Source of the DNA: Cordilura impudica
Lineage: Eukaryota > Arthropoda > Insecta > Diptera > Scathophagidae
NCBI GenBank assembly: GCA_963682025.1
Contig: OY821517.1
Location: 108,428,972 to 108,492,971, forward strand
Direction: 5' to 3'
DNA: 64,000 bases
Shown here: positions 55,415 to 64,000 of the stretch, piece by piece
How the letters are laid out: every line of letters starts with the position of its first letter
Position numbering within the stretch: the first letter of the stretch is position 1
Notes under the pieces: model-generated
Seen by the model: the letters and a program-made list of their open reading frames with translations, nothing else
Database searches by the model: none
Told to the model about the DNA's origin: nothing
Position numbers and translations under genes: made by a program

Positions 55415-57534
55415 CCCTGCTGCTAAGTTGTTAAAAACTTACGAATGTAAAGTTAAGAGACCGTTTGGTCTACGCTGCAATATTCATACAAAATGTTAAA
55501 CTTATCTGATTCTTTGTATTTATTTTGTTTCAATACTTCCTACGCATTACGCAGGGATTCTGCTTTCTTGCATTTTTCTTTACTTGACATAGCTAATTTG
55601 AAAAACAATTGTGGGAATCCCCATTTTTGATTTTTGTTGTGAAGAAGCACGAATTTTTACTGCTTTATTCAATTTGTATTTTGCTTTAGTATGGACGTGT
55701 TTTACATACAAAATGGCATAACTTGAATGATGATGTTATCCGGAAGTGCTCAGAGCAGATTCGGATATTGATTATATTTCATAGCCGCAGGCAGCTCTGT
55801 TGATAGCTTTTTTAATTCCAAAAACCAGACGCTATCGAGTGTCACTGCAGAAACTCAGCCTATTGGAATTGCGGCTGAGAATAGTATCTCAACACAACGA
55901 GGACTAACTCGAAAACGATTATATAGATGCAGTGACATGCTTTCAGCTTTTTTTTTTGTTTTTGCCACCTCCAGTAGAAAGATTTATCATTGAAAATGCT
56001 AGCAAGTAGGACAGAGCCATGATTGGTGACAAATGTAATGATATTAATGAAGAAGCTTTAAACGAAAATATTGCTGTACTTATTCTAGGTGGTGTACGTC
56101 GTTTTGTTTTTCTCATTTCAATAAAATAATTGGCTAACATAAAACTTATCCATAACAGCGGCAAAAATAAAGTTTATTTTGTGGTTTATTTTATGACAAA
56201 TTTATTTCCCCATTCTCCAATCAATTATGTCCAAAGATAAATTCCATGTAGATCTGCTCCATTTCAAATTTCAAGTCGACGATAAATGGGCAGTACTGAT
56301 AAATTTGGACCTAATCGTGAACTGTGGGGCCTTTGGCTACAACTTCTTCCAATGTTTTACAACTGTCCAGAAAATGTTAGCATTGATGATTAACTTGTTG
56401 CCTTTAGCGGCCGATGTTCTTTTCGACAGTTTATGCTATCAAAACCAGCAAAATATGGTTTAAGATTTGGTTGTCGGTGGACTGAAAATCAGAATTGCAA
56501 AGCCTGAAAAGAACGAAGGAGAACACGTTCTATTTGCTTTAGATATGCAAAATATAACAGACGACAATTTTTTCCCCCACTCGAGTTGGTAAAGGAACTT
56601 CATTACAAAAGACTTGCATATATGCACAATAAAACTTTCATTCCCCCCCACAATTGCTGACTGTCAAAAAACTTCCTTTGTACAAATCTAGATTTGCATT
56701 CAGTCACATTGCCATATATTACTGTCATACATCGGTCGTAAAAACAAATCAATTATATTGACTAGTACAGTGCACAAGACAGCTGCAGTTGATAAGAGTG
56801 GATTGAAGAAAAAACCAGAGATTTTTTCAATTCATAATTCAACAAAACGTAATCTAGTTTTTTGGATTGCCTGTAAGTTCTTATGCTGATGATATAGTCG
56901 GCTACTACACCATAAACCCAAAACAAATCGATGGCCAAACATTGTATTTGCAAACATACTTGATATATCTGAATCGGAGTCGCAAAAGAACGGATATTTG
57001 TGGCAACTAGCATTTCTTGGCTAAGGCGTATATGACAAAATGGCGCATATTACGTCAACAGAAGTTTTTAGCACAGTTATTGGTAGAAAAACGACCACCA
57101 TGCACATTTACAGTGATCTCCTCAAATAATGTTACTTCACAATCAGGGGATTTTATAAATGCTACAAGTCTAAGTCTGATATTAAATGTTCCATTTGCAG
57201 CAAGTATATTTGCAAAACTAAGCGAAAAACATTTTGATCATCATGCAATGATAAATATTATCGATTAAACTAACAAATATTTATCTTTCGAAAATAAGTG
57301 GAAACGAAATCAAAAAAAATATACTATAGTCCAAATGGTCCCTTAGCCTATGATACGTAATTTTTTATTTCTCTCAGTCCTGGCTTAAGTCAGAAAGTTT
57401 ATTTTTTGCACATAACATTATTTTATAAAAACACCACGTGAGTTGAATAATAAAATCAGTATATCTCATCGTTCAAAACATACAAAGAAAACGAGCCAAT
57501 AATAGCATCAAATGGGCTTAACCTAGGAGCAGGG
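55415..57534 (+). mobile_element. piggyBac-like element 3 with TTAA-flanked TIRs
   Basis: TTAA at 55411-55414 and 57535-57538. Inverted ends CCCTGCTGCTAAG (left) and CCCTGCTCCTAGG (right, minus strand) share 11 of 13 bases. Length 2.12 kb, close to a full piggyBac element. It contains the transposase remnant at 55720-57268 on the plus strand. Confidence 0.85.
55720..57268 (+). pseudogene. piggyBac-like transposase 3, decayed
   Basis: N-terminal acidic region, then VERFIIENASK, DRAMIGDKCNDINEEALNEN, IAVLILGGV (55970-56095) and MSKDKFHV (56227). In a shifted frame, NCPENVSIDDQLVAFSGR and CSFRQFMLSKPAKYGLRF (56360-56470) hold the first catalytic Asp. DDNFF (~56560) is the second Asp block. Then KTAAVDKSGLKKKPEIFSI and NSTKRNLV (56780-56855), where the GGVD of active relatives is lost, and PKTNRWPNIVFANILDIS (56918-56970). 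The Cys-rich tail is KSDIKCSICSKYICKTKRK (57170-57230). Frame changes and stops make it inactive, but all domains are present in order. It belongs to a different lineage from elements 1 and 2. Confidence 0.82.
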
Positions 57535-57538
57535 TTAA

Positions 57539-58683
57539 ATACATTCAAAGTTTGTTTTGGGCACACAAAAGGCACTAGGTCTGGCAACCCTTGCTCTGAA
57601 ATAATGTACTTTAATAACTGAATCAAATTCTGTCAATTTACTTTAATTTTTAATTTTAGAAAATGGCTCTAAACATAACATAAATTTTCAGAAAAAGAAA
57701 TATTATTCTTATAAAACCTAGAACAACAATTAATTTGATATAAACACCAAGACAGTTTTGTAGTATTTATCGCAATGAACATTCTCTGCGGAAATTAAAA
57801 AAAAAAACTTTCTTGAGCTGCGCCAAAAATCATTATCTTAAATCCAACTTTTAAATACAAATTCCAGGAAAATGTGAGCCGAAATGATATATCCCAAGAG
57901 AGGGAGCGATAGGCAAATTCAAGATGAACATTTAAAAACATAACCCAGCTCAAAGAGTTGAACTATGTGGTGCGAGTAATTTGAGTGGAGGAGAGGCGAT
58001 TCATCCCACTGTGCATCGATTTGATTCTCAAATTGCAATAAAAATTTTCACCACGGTAGTTTTCTTAGAATTATTATTTATCAAATCGATGTCTGATTAG
58101 GTTTATAGTAGATATCTGTTGTGCTAATTTTGTTTCAATTGTAGTAAAATTAATGGGCTCATATAGTAAAATGAAACATAACAACACATTTAAAATTTAC
58201 ATAAAAAAAATGTCGAATTCTTAATTACATTTTTCGTATAAAATTATTCAAATATTGAGTTTGAAATTATGCAGGCTCAAGATCATATATTTTTACTTTA
58301 ACTAAAGCAAAAACTTTAACACATTTGTTTCAAAAAATTGATCTATATTCTGCATGACAGTTTATACAGCTATTTCGGTAAGAGTCACCAACCCTCTTCA
58401 GTAACCAAAAGCAGTAGATAGATTGTTTGGTAAAAAGATAAATTCATATATATTTACTGAAAGCAACCAAATGAGAATTCAAGCAAAACTTATGCTATTT
58501 TGGTAACTGATAAGGGTTGCTGACTTTTTACTGCTTTAAAAAGAACTTTTAAAGTTTTTATGAAAGAACACAATATCAAATATTCGCAATATAAAATAGA
58601 AACTCCGATGTAATTAATCATAATTTGAGATCTATAAATCAAACAAATTAAAAAAATAGAAAACCAACGTTCATACATATATA
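57539..58683. other. No gene recognised
   Basis: Spacer without repeat match or recognisable coding sense. Confidence 0.5.
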
Positions 58684-59797
58684 CACTGTCGGACAAAATA
58701 AAGTATAAAAGTATAATTTTTTCTTATATTTGTGAAAAAATTATTCATTGGTATAAAATGTCAAAAAAACTGATGAATTCATTTATTGCATCTTAAATAC
58801 TATAGAAATAATAATAAAATAAAAACATTTAACATAAAATATTAAATAATATTACTGTTAAGATTTTCTTCCAAAATACTAACGTAGTGCTCACCAGTCA
58901 TTCTTGAATCTATTTTGACCAGACGTCCCGCTCTTGCGGTTGAGAAACAGCCCCACACCATTAGACTACCGCCACCATGTTTCACCGTATGAGTAATATT
59001 TTTTGCTTTGGACTCGTCTGACCAAATTATGCGATTCCAAAATGATTCCGTCACATTTACATATTTTACATTATTTTTTTTATGTTTACAGCACGTAATA
59101 GTGGCTTTTTCTTCGCATAGGAGCTTTTTAAACCGCTACGGTTGAGTCGTCTTTGTACTGTCCGGGATGAAATATTTAATTTTAACTCTTCATTTATCTT
59201 TCTGGCAGAAGTAAATGGATTTTTTTTGCCAGAATTGCAATATGGGCATCATCACGAACTGTGGTCTTATTTTTTCTACCACATAGCTTCTTTAAACTTT
59301 CGTTTGAATTTCTCATTTTAAACATTTCAAATATTTTTCTGGCTCCAGGTAATGAAATATTATATTTTGTGGATAAATCTTTGTATTTCATCCCATTTTG
59401 ACGATCTTTTACCAGCATATCTTTCAAATCTTTTGACAAAGGCTTCATTTCGGGTTTGTGTCGAAATATTTTCAATTATTTGATGAAATTGACTATTTAC
59501 ATACATTCTTCTATAAACACGTTTTAAGAATCTTGAGATTTTAACAATAACTTACCTCTTTTTATTAAATTTCGTAAATAGTTCAAAAAAATATTTTAAA
59601 AATAATACCGAACTTAATTATTTGATCGCAAGAACAGAAAAAGAAAGTCAAACATAATAAATTTTGTTTTTAATGTAAACATTAGATGTTTATCTATAAC
59701 GGGACTGCAAAAAAAAATTATCCTAATACTCTTAAAACCAAATTAAGAGCAATTATTATTGATTTTACTCTTTTATACTTTATTTTGTCCGACAGTG
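58684..59797 (-). mobile_element. Tc1-like element with 28-bp perfect TIRs, internally deleted
   Basis: TA at 58682-58683 and 59798-59799 flank inverted ends that are identical over 28 bp, beginning CACTGTCGGACAAAATAAAG. At 1114 bp it is shorter than a full Tc1 (about 1.6 kb). The ends are perfect while the gene is damaged, which fits a non-autonomous copy moved by a relative's transposase. Confidence 0.93.
58842..59475 (-). pseudogene. Tc1-like transposase, deleted and frameshifted
   Basis: The minus strand from 59475: KPLSKDLKDMLVKDRQNGMK, YKDLSTKYNISLPGARKIFE (helix-turn-helix), NESLKKLCGRKNKTT, then RDDAHIAILAKKI. In another frame come TSARKINEELKLNISSRTVQ, RRLNRSGLKSSYAKKKPLL. A deletion removes the stretch before ESFWNRIIWSDESKAKNI (first catalytic Asp). 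VKHGGGSLMVWGCFS, DSRMTGEHYVSILEENLNS follow. The second and third catalytic residues are deleted before the right end. Confidence 0.9.
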
Positions 59798-59921
59798 TAT
59801 ATTGGTATTGAGTTTGTGTTGGAAAACTAAGAATTTATATTAGAAATGAAAAGAGATATACATGGTCCATTTTGAAGACATTTTAAATACATTGGTGACG
59901 ATCCGAATTTTCATCAGATCT

Positions 59922-60533
59922 GTAGTGCGATTCAGTAAATTTTAATGATCCGACAATCGCAAAATATATCGACAGCTATTGTTGTTTTCACTAACGATTA
60001 AGTGATTCACTAAGTACACCTTAACAATAGTCGACAAAGTTATTTTTCTATTTATTTAAATTGTAAACGAGTGGCATCTCTGTTAAAATAAGCGAAAAAC
60101 ACAAAGAAGAATAGAAAAAAACAAAACACTTCGTGTTTGAGAGGATGATTTTATGTTTATGTGTAATTTCCTTATTATTAATTTCCTTTTTATTAATATT
60201 TTTGTTTATTTATTTGAATATAGAGTAATGAACTGAATATGCTATTTAATTTTTTTTATTTATGTATATAAAAAATTTTATCATAAAAGCAGAATATTTC
60301 ACCTATTTTATGATTTTACTTATCTATGACGATATTTCAACCTAAAAATTTAACTTTTTATCGATTGAATAAACAACATAAAAATTGTTGTCGTTTAGAT
60401 AACAACAGCAGCTGACTCTAACAATAACGAATATCGTTTAAAGCTTTTACTGAATACCAAAATCGACAATTTTGTTGTTTTCTTTTTTTTAACGATTCGA
60501 TTATCGTTAAATGAAGTTACTGAATCGCGCTAC
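59922..60533. mobile_element. MITE-like element 1
   Basis: Inverted ends GTAGTGCGATTCAGTAA (59922) and GTAGCGCGATTCAGTAA on the minus strand (ending 60533), 16 of 17 identical, then weaker similarity. 612 bp, AT-rich, non-coding. GATC lies next to both ends; a target duplication is not clear. Superfamily unknown. Confidence 0.6.
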
Positions 60534-60691
60534 TGGATCATAAACTCGATATCTATTTCTGTTTCTGAGTATTATTTTATTGGTTCGTTAATTACTTTTT
60601 TATATAAAATTCACTTGTAGCACCTGTACACCCAGACCATGAATAACACAGTGAAATATTACTCATACGTCTCAGAGTAAATAATGAAATA

Positions 60692-61385
60692 TCTGTGGTT
60701 TTCTAGAATAACCGCGTATGTCATGAAATCAAATTGTTCAGGGGAGCCAAAAAACGTTATATTTAATATTATGGGCTCTATATAAAGATTTTAGAGCTTT
60801 TTATTTAACAGTCCTGTAGATATGGGCAATAAATTTTTTATACAACAATATCTAAATTACACTTAAAGTGTGTGCAGATAAAACAACTTATGTCGACAAA
60901 CGTTGTTTTCTTTGAAAAAGAAAACTACCAAACAAAAGTTATTGTTGCTTGAAAAATTGATTTTTTTGTTCGTCATCAAAAAGCTAACGGGACAAGATGA
61001 GAATATAAGAACGTATCAAGAATAATAGTGACAAAAAATAACAGAAATAAACACACACGTTTTTATAAGTGGTTATACACTGAAAACTAATCCAAAATTA
61101 TTTTGCATTTTTTTTTTCATTAATAACAACGTATGTCGCTATGTGTCGTTTTCTGAGAAAATAATTTGTCAGCGATCAAACGTAGGTCGACATACGTCGT
61201 TAGTGCTGCAAATTAATTTAATAAACATTTAAGTTACGTCGTTATTTAAAGAAAAACTCAGAAATGGCGAATGATTAAAAAAAAAATTTAAAAGATGTAA
61301 AGAGCGTTAACAATTAATACATTTGGCATCATTAACTCAAAACTGACAAAAATGGACATACGCGGTTATTCCAGAAAACCACAGA
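60692..61385. mobile_element. MITE-like element 2, TA-flanked
   Basis: TA at 60690-60691 and 61386-61387 flank inverted ends of 31 bp with one mismatch, starting TCTGTGGTTTTCT and ending in CCGCGTATGTC. Interior 694 bp in all, non-coding, with scattered variants of ACGTATGTCGCTATGTGTCG and TTATGTCGACAAACGTTG. TA flanks suggest mobilisation by a Tc1/mariner transposase. Confidence 0.75.
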
Positions 61386-61736
61386 TATACCGCATACCTA
61401 GAGCTGCCAGCACCCTCGTTTGTAAGTAATGCCTTACAAACATGTTGACATAAGTAATTCTAATAACGTGAAGCAACTATTTTATCGAATTTAAATGGTC
61501 TGCCCTTTCAAAGCTACTACTTCGTATGAGAGAATTGTAAACTGTGATACTAGATATAATTTTATCGAAATTTTTATTTTGCTCTAAACATTTTTTTTAT
61601 ATGTAAACATCAATACGCGCAGGGGGGTATATTTCTATTTCACAATACAATCAAAAAAAGAGCGTAACATGTGAACCGTAAAACAAAATCGGTGTGACTT
61701 ATAATTGTATTGGTGAAAAAAATTATGATAATAATA
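61386..61736. other. No gene recognised
   Basis: Short spacer; includes AGGGGGGTATA at 61621. Nothing else seen. Confidence 0.45.
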
Positions 61737-62420
61737 ACCTGCTTGAAAATGAAGAATAAAGAATAAAGAATGAAAAATAAAAACTGGAAAATAAAAAATG
61801 AAAAATAAAAATTAAAATTGAAAAATGAAAAATAAAAAATAAAAAATGAAAAACGAAAAACCAAAAATAAAAAATGAAAAATTAAAACTGAAAAATAAAA
61901 AAATTAAAATCAAAAATAAAAAATGAAAATAAAAAATTAAAAAAAAAAATAAAAATAAAATATTAAACACGAAAAATTAAAGACGAGAAATGAAAAATAA
62001 GAAATGAAAACTGAAAAATAAAAAACAGAAAAATTAAAAATAGAAAAGAAAAATGAAAAATGAAAAGAAAAAATAAAAACCGAAAAATTAAAAATGAAAA
62101 GTGAAAAATACAAAATGAAAACTGTAAAATAAAAAATGAAAATGAAAAATGAAAAATAAAAAATGAGAAATAAAAAACTAAAAAAATAAAAAGTGGAAAA
62201 AGAAAAATTAAAAATAACAAATAGAAATTGAATAATAAAAAATGGAAAATTAAAAATAAAAAATAAAAAAAAAACCAAATATTAAAAATTTACCGGTTGA
62301 AGTAATAAGTTATAATAAATATTTTTATATTAGGAGAGACCCTGCAGTTGCACGCTATTAAGTGTTTGATTTTAAAAAAGTGCCATAAAAATCTTAAATT
62401 ACTGTTTACACATCTCCCCT
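61737..62420 (+). repeat. A-rich minisatellite with conserved tail, copy B
   Basis: About 530 bp of degenerate GAAAAATAAAAAATGAAAAA-type units (61745-62275), then the same tail as copy A: CCGGTTGAAGTAATAA, CCTGCAGTTG, GTTTGATTTTAAAAAAGTGC and CATCTCCCCTGTG. The Phe-rich open frames on the minus strand are translations of this array. Confidence 0.75.
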
Positions 62421-62948
62421 GTGTTAATTTTTAAAGTTTAAAAGATCATACCTTTTTTGTTTTTCAAGATTTTTGGACGAAATAAATTTTGTGTTGTAAC
62501 TTAACTTATTTCCTATTACTGGTAAGAAATTGTTTTCACAATAATTTAAAGTTTTTTTTTAAAAAAGCTCAAATTTCTCGGAAATTTCCTACTTCATAGA
62601 GCACAACTCCTGTGAGTCAAGCTGAGTCAAAACACAAATTTACTATTTTGTAGTATTAACTCTCCCCTACATTCCTATATATACATGTCCATGCATCGGG
62701 ACTGCACTTTTTGAGCTACAGCAATTTTTCTGACCCAAGGTAAGATATTCGGTACAAATGCACGTCATATTTTTTGAGAAGTTATTTGTATGTGAAAGTG
62801 GCTATTATGCATATATTTTGATGAAATTTTGTACAAGAGTTCTTATTGATCCAAAAAATAATTCTGTTGCAATTAGGAGAAGTTGGCCCATATTTGGACC
62901 TAGTCCACATAGAAGGGTGTATCAAAATTTTGACAAAAATGACAATAG

Positions 62949-63284
62949 AACTCTCAAATTATGTGGTATCTGGCAATTCATTTGGAAAAGGTAAAAAAGA
63001 TTTTATTGCCATCTAATATTACACAATTTAAATACGTGAAAATTGCAAATAAATTTAAAACCAATGGAAATAACTGGTAAAACTAAGTACCTTTTATATT
63101 ATTGCCAGTACCTGTTAACTCTCAAATTATGTGTTATCTAGCAATTCATTTGGAAAAGGTAAAAAAGATTTTATTGCCATCTAATATTACACAACTTAAA
63201 TACGTGAAAATTGCAAATAAATTTAAAACCAATGTAAATAACTGGTAAAACCAACTACCTGATATATTATGTTTCAAAGAGGTA
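62949..63284 (+). repeat. Direct tandem duplication, 168-bp unit
   Basis: Two consecutive near-identical units starting AACTCTCAAATTATGTG at 62949 and 63117, both containing CAATTCATTTGGAAAAGGTA and AATTGCAAATAAATTTAAAA. Few differences, so it is recent compared with the decay of the gene beside it. Confidence 0.88.
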
Positions 63285-63353
63285 AAAAAGATCATGTTGA
63301 AACTTCGAGCAATAGTATATTAATCATTTTTTTTCTTCATTATTGTTTAAACA

Positions 63354-64000
63354 ATGGCTAAATTCAGTTATAGTGTTCTATCTGATATATATTTTGAACG
63401 GAAAGATGAAAACGACATTATTTTACATATAATGAATAACCCATTCTGCAAAATATGCGACAAACAAGAAATTAAAATTCTAACTTAAAAATAAAAAACT
63501 TTTTAAATACTTTAAGAAAACGTTACCATCAATGTTCCAGAAACAAGAAATTGTTTTACTCACGCAACCAAGAATGGCTAAGAAATAAACTTATTTTTAA
63601 AAAGCCATCAGTAACTACCACGGAAACTGGAAAAGGTGGTCGACCAGCAAAGCCAATTGATAATTGTAGTGAAAGATCACGAAGACGCAAGCTTAAACAT
63701 ATCAATGAAGAAGTTTCTTGTAGCATCATAAATGATTCATTTCTGCATCAAATTCAACCATCGAAAACTAAAAAGGGTAAACTTGCTATCATTGAAAAAA
63801 TAGTGGAAGCAAGCCCCAGATGCACAAAAAGGATTTTAGAAAGTATGCCGACACCAACTGAAGAAAATAAATTTGCTCCAGAAGAAGCATTTGCACTATT
63901 TTTGGATTTGAAAATGACTAAAAACCAATATACAGAATTGCGGAAGCGAATCAATGAAAAAAATTGTGGAATTTTTCCATCATATCGAGATATAGTTTCT
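63354..64000 (+). pseudogene. Transib-type transposase, N-terminal half, one frameshift
   Basis: MAKFSYSVLSDIYFERKDEN, DIILHIMNNPFCKIC opens at 63354. A frame change and stops occur near 63485-63500. From about 63510 one frame is open to the window edge: LRKRYHQCSRNKKLF, RNQEWLRNKLIFKKPS, GRPAKPIDNCSERSRRRKLK, IIEKIVEASPRCTKRILES, MPTPTEENKFAPEEAFALFL and LKMTKNQYTELRKRINEK. The same order is seen in copy 1, which is more decayed. The catalytic part would lie beyond 64000. Confidence 0.65.

Larger units (their letters stand above)
62425..64000 (+). mobile_element. Transib (RAG1-like) element, copy 2, right side beyond window
   Basis: Leader sequence matches copy 1: GAAATAAATTTTGT, AAAAGCTCAAATTTCTCGGA, CTACTTCATAGAGCACAACT, CCTGTGAGTCAAG, CTCTCCCCTACATTCCTA. 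Coding part from 63354. The left terminus could not be placed; no CACAGTGG was seen before the leader. Confidence 0.6.

Noticed and set aside
61640..62278. Open frames on the minus strand made almost wholly of Phe, Ile, Ser and Leu
   Set aside because: They are translations of the A-rich minisatellite and have no compositional complexity.

Overview
The window is AT-rich eukaryotic DNA. It looks like non-genic (intergenic or intronic) sequence from a higher fly (Diptera), very probably a schizophoran. This rests on its transposon content: many copies of a Helentron/DINE-1 ('mini-me') type repeat with a GTCC microsatellite core, a DD41D 'rosa'-type mariner of the kind described from the fruit fly Ceratitis rosa, and Tc1, mariner, piggyBac, Transib, Jockey/CR1-like and Ty3/gypsy remnants. 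I found no convincing host gene, tRNA or rRNA. Gene names below come from recognising sequence motifs by eye; no database search was run.

Layout. 1-2.1 kb: two DINE copies. 2.2-4.9 kb: a Transib (RAG1-like) transposon remnant whose left end carries a heptamer identical to the V(D)J signal heptamer. 6.1-13.5 kb: a decayed Jockey/CR1-type retrotransposon. Its ORF1 is split by a 4.4-kb element with ~440-bp terminal inverted repeats, carrying a spliced gene of an uncharacterised animal protein family. 13.5-14.4 kb: Ty3/gypsy integrase. 14.5-17.4 kb: DINE copies. 18.4-23.5 kb: one Tc1-like transposase gene broken into three parts by a DINE copy and by a TIR element that itself contains a DINE copy and two foldbacks. 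24-26.6 kb: two mariner remnants, each cut or abutted by a DINE copy. 27-28.2 kb: piggyBac remnant. 28-31.7 kb: mostly unassigned. 32.8-34.5 kb: RT fragment and gypsy gag/protease. 34.5-35.8 kb: an apparently intact DD41D mariner. 36-43 kb: old repeats and a Tc1 remnant. 44.2-45.9 kb: a second RT family. 48-49.9 kb: a mariner relative with a retrotransposon inserted in it. 53-57.5 kb: two piggyBac elements with recognisable TTAA-flanked ends. 58.7-61.4 kb: an internally deleted Tc1 element and two MITEs. 61.7-64 kb: an A-rich minisatellite repeat and a second Transib copy running off the window.

How it works together. Nothing here forms a pathway. The value of the window is stratigraphic: nested insertions give relative ages (retrotransposon older than the long-TIR element; Tc1 and mariner older than the DINE copies; foldback older than its central MITE). 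Only the 34.6-35.7 kb transposase reads as an uninterrupted full-length protein. The most unusual object is the long-TIR element at 6641-11045.
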